Assembly: GCA_003646355.1 (NCBI GenBank)
Contig: QNFO01000013.1
Location: 1-11,464, forward strand
Origin: Gammaproteobacteria bacterium
GTDB lineage: Bacteria > Pseudomonadota > Gammaproteobacteria > Pseudomonadales > Porticoccaceae
DNA: 11,464 nucleotides
Reading direction: 5' to 3'
Positions 1 to 7,247 of this stretch are shown here, piece after piece; within the stretch, counting starts at the first letter, position 1, and every line of letters starts with the position of its first letter. The notes beneath the pieces are model-generated. The model searched no databases and was not told where the DNA came from. It was given only the letters and a program-made list of their open reading frames with translations. The translations under genes and the position numbers were made by a program.

Positions 1-147
1 CAAATGACGGGCAGCATCGCCCATTTGGGCTTCAACTTTTATCACCTCGGCACCGGCTTCGGCCATCAGGCGAGTGCAGTGTGGGCCGGCCACAAAGTGG
101 GAGAAGTCGAGAACTTTGAGGCCGTCGAGAACGTGCTTTCTTGTCAT
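1..147 (-). CDS. CaiB/BaiF family (class III) CoA-transferase, N-terminal 49 residues only
   Basis: The minus strand reads an open frame from an ATG at 147-145 to the left edge, giving 49 residues, so most of the gene lies outside the window. The fragment has the typical family start: a D-G-L-K-V-L-D-F-S segment (residues 8-16), then A-G-P (20-22), [10 protein letters not shown] (26-35) and I-K-V-E (36-39). This is the first Rossmann-like strand and helix of class III CoA-transferases, which move CoA between carboxylic acids or, in the racemase branch, epimerise 2-methylacyl-CoA. Substrate cannot be judged from this piece. AAGG lies about 9 bases upstream of the ATG, a modest ribosome site. 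The gene diverges from the truncated haemoglobin, and a ligase and an SDR nearby suggest acyl-CoA catabolism. The family call is firm; the precise reaction is open. Confidence 0.85.
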   Translation of the reverse strand, partial: MTRKHVLDGLKVLDFSHFVAGPHCTRLMAEAGAEVIKVEAQMGDAARHL

Positions 148-230
148 GGAATATGCCCTTATATGTTTGAACCGGGATGCTTTTCTACTGGCTCAGATCA
201 ATGAATATGCTTTATCTGTACATCGTTGCG

Positions 231-258
231 TTGAAAGTAGCGTTTTTACTCTTATAAT
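231..258 (+). promoter_or_regulatory. Strong sigma-70-like promoter for the truncated haemoglobin gene
   Basis: TTGAAA (231-236) is separated by 16 bp from a perfect TATAAT (253-258). This would start transcription around 265 and leave a leader of roughly 105 nt before the ATG at 373. It is the best promoter match I found in the window. The leader has no clear riboswitch or terminator hairpin. Inferred from hexamer match and spacing only. Confidence 0.6.
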
Positions 259-372
259 TTGCGGATCATTTGTAGCCTAAAGTGCTGCAAAATACCAGCT
301 TATTAGCCCTACGGTTTTTACGGCAGAGCGATGGAAGTTGGTTTTAACGAAAATTGGAGAAGGTGAGATTCA

Positions 373-804
373 ATGGCAGCAGTTTACGGTGATGGCGATG
401 CCTCGTTCCAGGCCGCAGGTGGTCAGGCGGGGATAAAACATTTGGTGGATCGTTTTTACGAATATATGGACAGTGTGCCGGAAGCAGAGACAATTCGGGC
501 CATGCACCCGGAGGATCTTGAGGTTACGCGAGATAAGTTGTATCGCTTTCTCTGTGGTTGGCTCGGTGGTGAAAAGTTATTTGCCAAAAAATACGGCCCG
601 ATTATGATTCCTCGGGCTCACGAACACATTGATATCGCCGAACCAGAAAGAGATGCCTGGTTGCTGTGTATGGAAAAGGCCGTTGCCGAACAGCCCTACG
701 CTGACGACTTTAAAGCCTATTTAATGCGTGAGCTTTTTGTACCCGCAGAACGTTGTCGTATCTTCAGTCAGCGTCGTATACAGGCTGATCAAGTGGGGCA
801 GTAG
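373..804 (+). CDS. Group 2 (TrHbO-like) truncated haemoglobin, 143 aa
   Basis: A small haem protein of the 2-on-2 globin fold, presumably cytosolic. Family roles include O2/NO handling and peroxide chemistry. Visible landmarks, aligned by eye to mycobacterial TrHbO, are G-G in the N-terminal helix (16-17), the B-helix F28-Y29 (B9/B10 tyrosine), His45 in M-H-P-E-D-L (CD1 position), G-W-L-G-G (62-66) and the proximal His83. After His83 the E-R-D-A-W stretch (92-96) supplies the G8 tryptophan (Trp96) characteristic of group 2. Length is slightly above the family norm because of short extensions at both ends. The ATG follows a purine-rich site (GGAG near 356, AGG near 361). A strong promoter lies at 231-258 and the gene appears to be monocistronic. 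Its stop converges on the acyl-CoA ligase gene 44 bp away. Family identity is very clear; physiological ligand is not. Confidence 0.93.
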   Translation: MAAVYGDGDASFQAAGGQAGIKHLVDRFYEYMDSVPEAETIRAMHPEDLEVTRDKLYRFLCGWLGGEKLFAKKYGPIMIPRAHEHIDIAEPERDAWLLCMEKAVAEQPYADDFKAYLMRELFVPAERCRIFSQRRIQADQVGQ

Positions 805-848
805 GGCGACTACCTGCCACGTGGCTGCTTTATTAAGGGCGGCTGTTT

Positions 849-2543
849 TTAGGTTTTGCCGATGCCCATTAAGTCTTTTACCGCAGGCTTCATGATTTTG
901 CCGTTGGCATTGCGGGGCAGGGGTTCGTGGTGCTGCTCAATGCGCACTGGCACTTTAAAGGCGGCGATTTGGCTGGCGACGTGAGCCTGTAAGTCTTCCG
1001 GCTTGAAGCTGGCGTTTGAGCGCAGTTGCACCACGGCACCGACTTCCTCACCGAGTATCTTGTGGGGTATGCCAACCACGGCGGCGTCGATGACATCGGG
1101 GTGGTTGAACAGGGCGCTTTCCACTTCAATACAGTAAATATTCTCGCCGCCGCGTAGCAACATATCTTTAATGCGATCGACCACATATAAAAAGCCTTCT
1201 TCATCGATATAGCCGAGATCACCGGTGTGCAGCCAGTTGTCGATAATAGTTTTGGCGGTGGCTTCGGGGTTATTCCAGTAGCCCTTAATCACCTGGGGAC
1301 CTTTGACGCAGATTTCACCGACTTCGCCAGCGCCACAGTCAAGGCCGTCGCTAGTGATGATTTTAATGCTGCAGATGGGTGCCGCCAGGCCGACACTCTC
1401 GGGTCGGGCAATATAATCTTCGGCAACATTCACCGTGCTCAAGGCGCTGGTTTCTGTCAGCCCGTAACCGTTACTGGCGCTGGCGTTGGGGAAGGCCGCT
1501 TTAACACGCGCCGCTAGCTCTGGCGCGGGTGGGGCACCGCCGAATAGAATGGTGCGAATGGTTGAGGTGTCGTGGTCGGTGAGGATGGGCGATTCCAGCA
1601 CTTGCAGAGGCATTGATGGCACGCCGCCGAAAGCATTGAGCTTTTCTTTTTCAATTAAACGAATGGCGTCGTCAGCATCCCACTTATACATAAAGACAAT
1701 CTTGCTGCCCATTATCGTACTGCCACAGAGCATCGCCAATGAGCCGGTGACGTGGAACAGTGGCGCGCTGATGAGTTGACCCATTTGCTCCGTAGGTTGC
1801 ACCGGCTCACGGCCGTAGCGGTATTCGGTACGCACGCGCAGATAGACGCCACTGAGTTGATTACTGCAAATATTGCGGTGGGTGTTGACGGCACCCTTGG
1901 GCTTGCCGGTGGTGCCAGAGGTGTAGTAGATGCTGGCGTCATCATCTGGCTCAATGGCGATATCGGGCAGAGTTTGGCCGCTATTGAGTGCAGCCATCAG
2001 TGTGCTGAATTCTTCCACATTGGCGAGGGGGGTATCGTCACTTCTGACTTTAACGATGTGCTCAAGTGTCGGGATGCGGCTACGCGTATCAGCCAGCATT
2101 TCGGCCCGTTGCAGGTCGGTAAAGACCAGTCGCGCACCGCTGTGCTCCAGCGCGTACTCCAGCTCTGCCCCCGTCCACCAGGCGTTGAGTGGCACAATGA
2201 CCGCGCCGATAGACGTTACGGCCCAAAAGATGGCTGGCCATTCAGGGTAGTTGCGCATGGCAAGGGCAACGCGATCACCTTTTTTAATGCCGTACTGTTC
2301 GATTAGCGCGTGGCCCAGAGTCACCACCTGCTGATAGTGCTGTTCATAGCTCAGCCGTTGCGCTTCATAAATTAGATAGTCGCGCTCGGCAAATTGCCGA
2401 CTGTGTTCGACAATCGCCCGCAAGTGAGGGAAGGCATTCTTCCACACTGCAGTGGTGGTGCCGCGAATCTCCACCTCTTCAATTTCAAAGGGCGAACCGG
2501 GGGCGGTGAGTTTTTTGTCGAGTAGCTGAAAATCGATGGCCAT
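849..2543 (-). CDS. Acyl-CoA synthetase (AMP-forming, long-chain-fatty-acid-CoA ligase-like), 564 aa
   Basis: An ANL-superfamily enzyme that activates a carboxylic acid to acyl-AMP with ATP and then to acyl-CoA. All core motifs are present: the P-loop Y-Y-T-S-G-T-T-G-K-P-K-G (206-217), G-Y-G-L-T-E-T-S (359-366), T-G-D-L-G (440-444), the hinge region V-D-R-I-K-D (455-460), G-E-N-I-Y (466-470) and the C-terminal N-G-K-I with catalytic Lys549. There is no signal peptide; the protein should be cytosolic. Length is normal for the family. The start is the first ATG of the frame, and the ribosome site is weak (AAGG about 12 bases upstream). A weak candidate promoter lies at 2583-2611, and a 19-bp motif and a palindrome lie behind it. 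The gene diverges from the SDR. Substrate is not predictable: medium or long fatty acids, terpenoid or steroid side-chain acids and aryl acids are all possible. Confidence 0.92.
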   Translation of the reverse strand: MAIDFQLLDKKLTAPGSPFEIEEVEIRGTTTAVWKNAFPHLRAIVEHSRQFAERDYLIYEAQRLSYEQHYQQVVTLGHALIEQYGIKKGDRVALAMRNYPEWPAIFWAVTSIGAVIVPLNAWWTGAELEYALEHSGARLVFTDLQRAEMLADTRSRIPTLEHIVKVRSDDTPLANVEEFSTLMAALNSGQTLPDIAIEPDDDASIYYTSGTTGKPKGAVNTHRNICSNQLSGVYLRVRTEYRYGREPVQPTEQMGQLISAPLFHVTGSLAMLCGSTIMGSKIVFMYKWDADDAIRLIEKEKLNAFGGVPSMPLQVLESPILTDHDTSTIRTILFGGAPPAPELAARVKAAFPNASASNGYGLTETSALSTVNVAEDYIARPESVGLAAPICSIKIITSDGLDCGAGEVGEICVKGPQVIKGYWNNPEATAKTIIDNWLHTGDLGYIDEEGFLYVVDRIKDMLLRGGENIYCIEVESALFNHPDVIDAAVVGIPHKILGEEVGAVVQLRSNASFKPEDLQAHVASQIAAFKVPVRIEQHHEPLPRNANGKIMKPAVKDLMGIGKT

Positions 2544-2582
2544 GTTTGTTCTACGCCTTTATATAAACTGTTATTGAGGTGC

Positions 2583-2611
2583 AGCATAATTGAGCGCTTA
2601 AACGAAGACAA
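2583..2611 (-). promoter_or_regulatory. Candidate promoter for the acyl-CoA ligase gene (weak match)
   Basis: Read on the minus strand, TTGTCT (2611-2606) and TATGCT (2588-2583) are 17 bp apart, each matching 4 of 6 consensus bases. They lie 40-68 bases upstream of the ligase ATG. The 19-bp shared motif (2617-2635) would sit directly behind the -35, where activators often bind. A suggestion only. Confidence 0.28.
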
Positions 2612-2616
2612 ATGAT

Positions 2617-2635
2617 GGGCCTTTAAAGCACACTG
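2617..2635 (+). repeat. 19-bp shared intergenic motif, copy A
   Basis: The motif GGGCCTTTNNAGCACACTG occurs here with AA at the variable positions and again at 3567-3585 with GT, in the same orientation. The flanks also resemble each other (ACAAATGAT before copy A, ACAATG before copy B, with a short gap). Copy A lies between the divergent ligase and SDR genes, 110 bases before the SDR start. A regulator binding site is the natural reading, but no family of regulator is recognised. Confidence 0.5.
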
Positions 2636-2642
2636 AGTTGTT

Positions 2643-2666
2643 TTAAGGCTTATGATAAAGCCTTAA
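2643..2666. promoter_or_regulatory. Perfect palindrome, candidate operator between ligase and SDR
   Basis: The arms TTAAGGCTT (2643-2651) and AAGCCTTAA (2658-2666) are exact reverse complements around a 6-bp AT-rich gap. It sits in the 183-bp divergent intergenic region, 7 bp from the 19-bp motif. The symmetry, arm length and divergent position suit a dimeric TetR- or GntR-type repressor. It is unlikely to be a terminator because no T-run follows on either strand and it lies upstream of both genes. Confidence 0.45.
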
Positions 2667-2726
2667 TTGAGGCTAAGCTGATGACTATTAAACAACCACA
2701 ATTTACCCAGCTTTAAGGACACGTCT

Positions 2727-3503
2727 ATGAATCTTTTTGATCTCACCGGAAAAGTCGCCGTTATTACCGGCTCCACTAAAGGCATTGGCAGGGCGATTGC
2801 CGAGCAAATGGCCCTGCACGGTGCTCGCGTTGTGGTGTCGAGTCGCAAGGCCGATGCCTGTGAAAAAGTCACTACCGAGATTAATGCCCTGGTTGCCGAT
2901 CAGGCTGGCGAGGCCATCGGTATCCCGGCCAATATTTCCCACAAAGCCGATCTTGAAAACCTGGTGGCCAAAACTGAAGAGGCCTTCGGCAAGATTGATA
3001 TTCTAGTTTGCAATGCCGCAGCCAATCCCTACTACGGCTCCATGCTCGGTATTAACGACGAGCAGTTCGATAAAATTATGGATAACAATATTAAGTCGAA
3101 CCACTGGCTGAGTTCGATGGTGATTCCGCAAATGCAGGCCCGTAAAGACGGGGTGATTATTATTATCTCATCCATTGGTGGCGTCGTTGGTCACACTACG
3201 CTGGGTTCTTACGGTTTATCAAAGGCAGCCGATATGGCCTTGGCGAGAAACATTGGCGCTGAATTTGGGGCCGATAATATTCGCGCCAATGCCATTGCGC
3301 CGGGGCTGATTAAAACCGATTTTGCCAAAGCCCTGTGGGACAACCCTGAATACTTGAAAAAGGCGACTGCTAATTGCCCCTTGAGCAGAATAGGCGAGCC
3401 CAATGAAATTGCTGGGGCTACCGTATTTCTTGCATCAGCAGCGGGTGCTTTTATGAATGGGCAAACACTGATTATTGACGGTGGCCGGACGATGTCGAAT
3501 TAG
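2727..3503 (+). CDS. Short-chain dehydrogenase/reductase (classical SDR, DHRS4-like), 258 aa
   Basis: A classical SDR, presumably an NAD(P)(H)-dependent oxidoreductase interconverting a hydroxyl and a carbonyl group. It shows the nucleotide-binding T-G-S-T-K-G-I-G (14-21), the C-N-A-A motif (95-98), Asn121 and the catalytic Ser149, Tyr162 and Lys166 (Y-G-L-S-K), then A-P-G (191-193) and the C-terminal D-G-G (251-253). S-R at 39-40 and Lys42 after the second strand hint at NADP preference, though this is weak. There is no signal or membrane segment. AAGGA lies about 8 bases before the ATG. The gene diverges from the acyl-CoA ligase and precedes the hydrolase by 142 bp. In that setting it might oxidise a 3-hydroxyacyl-CoA or an alcohol released by the hydrolase. 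The family is certain; the substrate is unknown. Confidence 0.92.
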   Translation: MNLFDLTGKVAVITGSTKGIGRAIAEQMALHGARVVVSSRKADACEKVTTEINALVADQAGEAIGIPANISHKADLENLVAKTEEAFGKIDILVCNAAANPYYGSMLGINDEQFDKIMDNNIKSNHWLSSMVIPQMQARKDGVIIIISSIGGVVGHTTLGSYGLSKAADMALARNIGAEFGADNIRANAIAPGLIKTDFAKALWDNPEYLKKATANCPLSRIGEPNEIAGATVFLASAAGAFMNGQTLIIDGGRTMSN

Positions 3504-3542
3504 CGTTTTTTCTTTAGGGATACAGCGGGTTCGGTCTGGGAT

Positions 3543-3574
3543 AAAGGCTGCACCATTGCGACAATGGGGCCTTT
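3543..3574 (+). other. Interrupted stem-loop in the SDR-hydrolase gap
   Basis: AAAGGC (3543-3548) pairs with GCCTTT (3569-3574), and CCATTG (3553-3558) with CAATGG (3562-3567) around a CGA loop. The 4/1 internal loop is TGCA against G. No T-run follows, so intrinsic termination is doubtful. The right arm overlaps the start of the 19-bp motif copy B. No equivalent hairpin surrounds copy A. Confidence 0.35.
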
Positions 3575-3585
3575 GTAGCACACTG
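3567..3585 (+). repeat. 19-bp shared intergenic motif, copy B
   Basis: The same motif as at 2617-2635 (17 of 19 identical), here 79 bases upstream of the hydrolase ATG. Downstream there is only a weak promoter-like arrangement, TTGTAG (3573-3578) and AATAAT (3596-3601) with a 17-bp spacer; its -35 would overlap the motif. Confidence 0.5.
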
Positions 3586-3603
3586 GCATCGACAAAATAA
3601 TCG

Positions 3604-3616
3604 CTTGTAATACAAG
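3604..3616. promoter_or_regulatory. Short palindrome upstream of the hydrolase gene
   Basis: CTTGTA and TACAAG are exact reverse complements around one A, 29 bases before the hydrolase ATG and just upstream of its ribosome site. It could be a small operator, but 6-bp arms also arise by chance in AT-rich sequence. Confidence 0.22.
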
Positions 3617-3645
3617 TCAAATAAACAATCAAAAGGAGATAAACA

Positions 3646-4536
3646 ATGGCGAGTTTACGCAGTCAGATACTGGCCCCCATCATGCGAATGACAATGAAGA
3701 AAAAACTGGGTAAAAGTGGTGACCCGGCGAAAGAGCGGGAGTTTCTCGACAAAATGTCGGGTATGACCTCACGTCGCCCACTGGGCAAGTACGATGTGGT
3801 TGGCGGTGTCTCCGGTGAGTGGCAGCAGGCCACGCTGGGCAGTGCCGACAATGTGATTTTATATTTACACGGCGGTGCTTTTGTCCTCGGTTCCCCGGCC
3901 AGTCATCGGGATATGGTCGGTGCTATTGCCGACGCTGCCCAGGCTCGAGCCTTTATTGTCGATTATCGCCTGGCGCCAGAAACGATTTTCCCGGGTGCTG
4001 TAGAGGATGCTGTCGCCGCCTATAAAGGCCTGCTGGCCAATGGCGAAAAAGCGGAAAAAATTATTATCGCTGGTGACTCCGCCGGTGGTGGCCTGACCAT
4101 GTCGACGTTAGTTGCCCTGCGCGATGAGGGAATTGAGCTGCCCGCTGCCGCCGTTTGTATCTCCCCCTGGGCCGACCTGACTTTCACGGGCGACTCAATG
4201 ATTGTCAAAGACAAGGTCGATGCCATGCTCGGCCGCGACAGCTTGTCGTGGTTCGCCGGTTTATACCTGGCAGGGCAAGATGCAGCCCTGCCCCTGGCTT
4301 CACCCATATTCGCCGACCTCAGTGGCCTGCCGCCGGTGTTGATTCAGGTGGGTAGTAATGAAGTCTTGCTCGACGATGCCGTTCGCCTCAATAAAGCGAT
4401 AAAAAAAGCCGGTGGTGATACCACACTGGAAGTCTGGGATGGGCAAATGCACGTCTGGCACTTGATGTCGATGATTGTGCCTGAAGGCAAACATGCGATT
4501 AATGTTATTGGCACTTTTGTTAAAAGTCATACTTAA
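3646..4536 (+). CDS. Alpha/beta hydrolase of the HSL (bacterial hormone-sensitive lipase, family IV) type, 296 aa
   Basis: A serine hydrolase, likely an esterase or lactonase. Similar proteins are often labelled monoterpene epsilon-lactone hydrolase, a name not tested here. Visible motifs are the oxyanion-hole H-G-G (75-77) in Y-L-H-G-G-A-F, Y-R-L-A-P-E (107-112), and the nucleophile elbow G-D-S-A-G-G (143-148) with Ser145. The acid sits in G-S-N-E-V-L-L-D-D (236-244), with Glu239 or Asp243 the candidates. The base is probably His269 in M-H-V-W. The N-terminus has a basic start but no convincing signal peptide, so a cytosolic place is likely. A strong AAGGAG (3633-3638) sets the ATG. Upstream lie the 19-bp motif copy B and a palindrome. 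It may be co-transcribed with the kinase gene 89 bp downstream. Confidence 0.9.
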   Translation: MASLRSQILAPIMRMTMKKKLGKSGDPAKEREFLDKMSGMTSRRPLGKYDVVGGVSGEWQQATLGSADNVILYLHGGAFVLGSPASHRDMVGAIADAAQARAFIVDYRLAPETIFPGAVEDAVAAYKGLLANGEKAEKIIIAGDSAGGGLTMSTLVALRDEGIELPAAAVCISPWADLTFTGDSMIVKDKVDAMLGRDSLSWFAGLYLAGQDAALPLASPIFADLSGLPPVLIQVGSNEVLLDDAVRLNKAIKKAGGDTTLEVWDGQMHVWHLMSMIVPEGKHAINVIGTFVKSHT

Positions 4537-4625
4537 GGGGCGGTCAATGGGGCTAGTTATGAGCCGGCTGGCTCCGTTGATCACTTGAGTTTTATCTCGC
4601 ACTGCTATGACTTCTGGAGAGTTTG

Positions 4626-7247
4626 ATGGCCTTTAGCCTCTACCTGCTGATTCTCGGCCTCTCTATCGTGTTGCAGTTTTCTGCGTGTTTTATTTCACTC
4701 TACGCATTGCGTTTTTCCGAATTCCGTCGGGTTTGGATGGTTGTCGCTCTGGCCATGTTCTTGATGGCTGTTCGCCAGACTATTACTTTAACCGGGGTAT
4801 GGGCAGACCCTGTTGGCTCGAGTGCTCAGTGGGTGGCAGCATTGCTGGAACTAGCCGTCGCCATCATGCTACTTGTGGGTTTAGGTCTGCGTTTACCTGC
4901 TCTGGCCAAGCTTAGTCGTCGCTTAAACGTTGCCGATAATAGTCAAAAAGCATTGCAGGAGAGTGAGGACAAATACCGGGCCTTGATTGAAAGTACGGAT
5001 GCCGGGTACGTCATTGTCGATGATGAGGGCGCCGTTATTGAGTGCAATGACACCTACCTCAAACTGACCGGGTGCAGCACTCTCGACCAGGTAGTGGGTC
5101 ATAATCTTGCTGAGTGGGTAGTGGGTGCAAAACCGGGCAATTACATTCGTGATGAAATGCTTAAGCATGCGGATGAAGAACTGAAAAAATACGATGGCGC
5201 ACTTTACCGCCACCCCGACGGCAGTGAAGTCCCCATCGAGTTATTTAGTCGTGGTTTAAAAACTGCAGATGGTCTACGCATTGTTGCTCTGGTTCGTGAT
5301 GTTTCGGAGCGGGAGGCGGCGCGCAAAAAACTTGAGGTCAGTGAAAGACGGGCCTCTTTACTGTTCGACAACTCACCAATTTCGACGGCAATTTATACGC
5401 CAAGTGGTCAGCTTATTCGGGTCAACAAGGCCCACGATAAATTGTGGGGCGTGGTACTTGATGATGTCGCTCCCGACTTTAATATTCTCAACGATGCTCA
5501 AGCCAATGCGCTAATTGGTAAAGATAAACTGGCAGCCATTTTTAAGGGCCAAGATATAGCTCTGGAGCCCTTTGTTTATAGGGCTAGTGAATTCATTGAC
5601 CCAAGTGGGGCGGTGGCTTCGGGGGGGCGTGACAATACTATTTTACCGATGTTCTTTTCCCTGAAAGATAGCGAGGGCAAGCTCGAGTCTATTGTGCAAA
5701 TGCATATTGACTTGACGGAACGGGTTGAGGCTGAACAACAACTCAGCGAAAGAGAGGCTTTTTACAGGGCTTTGATAGATAGCACGAATGACGGTTATGC
5801 GCTGCTCAAGCCTGATGAAACGGTAGTCGATGCGAATGCTGAATATGTACGCATTAGCGGCCATTCAAACTTGTCAGAAATTATAGGTCAGAATTCTCGA
5901 CAATGGGTGAGTGGCACTATGGGCCAGGCAGAGCTACAACGGGGGGTCGAAACAGGCATAGGCGTTCACTGTGTGCGCTGTGATTATGTACAAGCTGATG
6001 GATCGCTCATACCTGCAGAAGTGAGTGGCGCCCTGGTTGAATCAAGCGAAGGCCCACTGGTGGTGATTCTGGTTCGGGATATTAGTGAGCGTTTGGAGTC
6101 AGAAGGTAGACTGCGCCAGGCGCAGAAAATGGATGCCATTGGCAAGCTGACCGGGGGTGTTGCCCACGACTTTAATAATTTACTGGCGGTAATCCTTGGC
6201 AATGCTGAGTTGGCACTTGCTAAAAAGACGGAGCCGGAAGCCATCGGCCGCTATTTACAGATCATTCTCGATGCGGCTGAACGTGGCGCTGACCTAACGC
6301 ATCGCTTGCTCGCTTTCTCGCGGCAGACACCACTGGCGTCTAAGGTCGTTGATATTAACGATGCCCTGGAAAATTCTTGCGCTCTGCTTCAGCGGCTTAT
6401 TGGCGAGGATGTCGATCTTGTTCTCGTTAAAGTACCAGCAATACCCAATTGTGAGGTAGACCCGGGTGAACTGGAAAATGTCATTATCAACCTGGCCAAT
6501 AATGCCAGGGATGCGATGCCCGGGGGCGGCAAGCTGACCATTGAGGCTAATAGTACGACTTGCGATTCCCATCATAAGTTAGTACGTAGCGGTGAGGTTG
6601 CAGCCGGTGATTATGTAGTGGTTTCCGTCACTGATTCCGGTACGGGCATCGCGCCAAGTATTTTACATCGAGTGACGGACCCCTTTTTCACGACCAAAGA
6701 CGTGGGCAAAGGCACGGGGCTGGGCTTGAGCATGGCCTACGGTTTTGCTAAGCAGTCGAATGGACATTTGACGATTTACAGCGAATTGGGCGAGGGCACC
6801 ACGGTTAATATTTTCATACCTGCCCATGCTAATGAGGCGGATAAAAAAATAATTAAATGCACTGAAGTTGCGCCTAAAGGCAATGAAAAAATCCTGTTAG
6901 TTGAGGATGATCCGGCACTGGCAACCCTGGCCTGTAATATGTTGGAAGTACTGGGTTACAGTGTGGAGACGGCAGACAATGTCGAAAAGGGCATTGAACT
7001 GTATCGTCAGCATGCAGATTTTGATCTGCTTTTGACGGATATGATTTTACCCGGTGGCCGCAATGGTCGCGAGTTGGCTGCAGAATTACAGACGATAAAC
7101 CCCGCACTCAAAGTCATGTACATGTCGGGATACACTGAAAATTCTGTGCTCCATCACGGGCGACTCGATGAAGGCCTTGTACTCCTGCAAAAACCCTTCA
7201 GAACCGCCGACCTATCGGCGATGGTTCGCCAGGTGCTGGATAGTTAG
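4626..7247 (+). CDS. Membrane-bound hybrid histidine kinase: 3 TM, 3 PAS, HisKA, HATPase, receiver, 873 aa
   Basis: A sensor that should autophosphorylate and pass phosphate to its own receiver. Hydrophobic segments at about 4-28, 36-58 and 68-90 form a small membrane unit with little periplasmic loop. Three PAS-like domains follow (about 115-230, 237-368, 375-490). The kinase core has the H-box G-G-V-A-H-D-F-N-N (510-518, His514), the N-box ending N-N-A-R-D-A-M (Asn626), D-S-G-T-G (670-674), D-P-F-F-T-T-K (685-691) and G-T-G-L-G-L (696-701). The receiver (about 755-871) has acidic Asp761/Asp762, phosphoacceptor Asp805, Ser834 and Lys856. I chose the ATG at 4626 over the TTG at 4623 because GGAG (4616-4619) is then 6 bases away. 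No partner regulator is adjacent, so output is unknown. The stop codon lies in the first unit of a 14-bp tandem repeat. Confidence 0.93.
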   Translation: MAFSLYLLILGLSIVLQFSACFISLYALRFSEFRRVWMVVALAMFLMAVRQTITLTGVWADPVGSSAQWVAALLELAVAIMLLVGLGLRLPALAKLSRRLNVADNSQKALQESEDKYRALIESTDAGYVIVDDEGAVIECNDTYLKLTGCSTLDQVVGHNLAEWVVGAKPGNYIRDEMLKHADEELKKYDGALYRHPDGSEVPIELFSRGLKTADGLRIVALVRDVSEREAARKKLEVSERRASLLFDNSPISTAIYTPSGQLIRVNKAHDKLWGVVLDDVAPDFNILNDAQANALIGKDKLAAIFKGQDIALEPFVYRASEFIDPSGAVASGGRDNTILPMFFSLKDSEGKLESIVQMHIDLTERVEAEQQLSEREAFYRALIDSTNDGYALLKPDETVVDANAEYVRISGHSNLSEIIGQNSRQWVSGTMGQAELQRGVETGIGVHCVRCDYVQADGSLIPAEVSGALVESSEGPLVVILVRDISERLESEGRLRQAQKMDAIGKLTGGVAHDFNNLLAVILGNAELALAKKTEPEAIGRYLQIILDAAERGADLTHRLLAFSRQTPLASKVVDINDALENSCALLQRLIGEDVDLVLVKVPAIPNCEVDPGELENVIINLANNARDAMPGGGKLTIEANSTTCDSHHKLVRSGEVAAGDYVVVSVTDSGTGIAPSILHRVTDPFFTTKDVGKGTGLGLSMAYGFAKQSNGHLTIYSELGEGTTVNIFIPAHANEADKKIIKCTEVAPKGNEKILLVEDDPALATLACNMLEVLGYSVETADNVEKGIELYRQHADFDLLLTDMILPGGRNGRELAAELQTINPALKVMYMSGYTENSVLHHGRLDEGLVLLQKPFRTADLSAMVRQVLDS

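Noticed and set aside
797..818. Hairpin GGCAGTAG / CTACCTGCC across the globin stop codon as a terminator
   Set aside because: The stem has a bulge and no adjacent T-run on either strand; only a distant TTTATT follows. Termination cannot be supported.
1752..2306. A 184-codon open frame on the plus strand inside the acyl-CoA ligase gene
   Set aside because: It lies wholly antisense to a ligase with complete motifs, its product resembles no family, and it has no ribosome site; it is a shadow frame.
4561..4574. GAGCC-GGCT-GGCTC hairpin between hydrolase and kinase as a terminator
   Set aside because: Only 5 bp of stem and no following T-run; the two genes may be co-transcribed.
4600..4611. Promoter for the kinase gene (TTGAGT, 15 bp, TATGAC)
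   Set aside because: The spacer is too short and the start would fall on the ribosome site.
4623..4625. TTG at 4623 as the kinase start
   Set aside because: It is only 3 bases after GGAG, while the ATG at 4626 has 6-base spacing.
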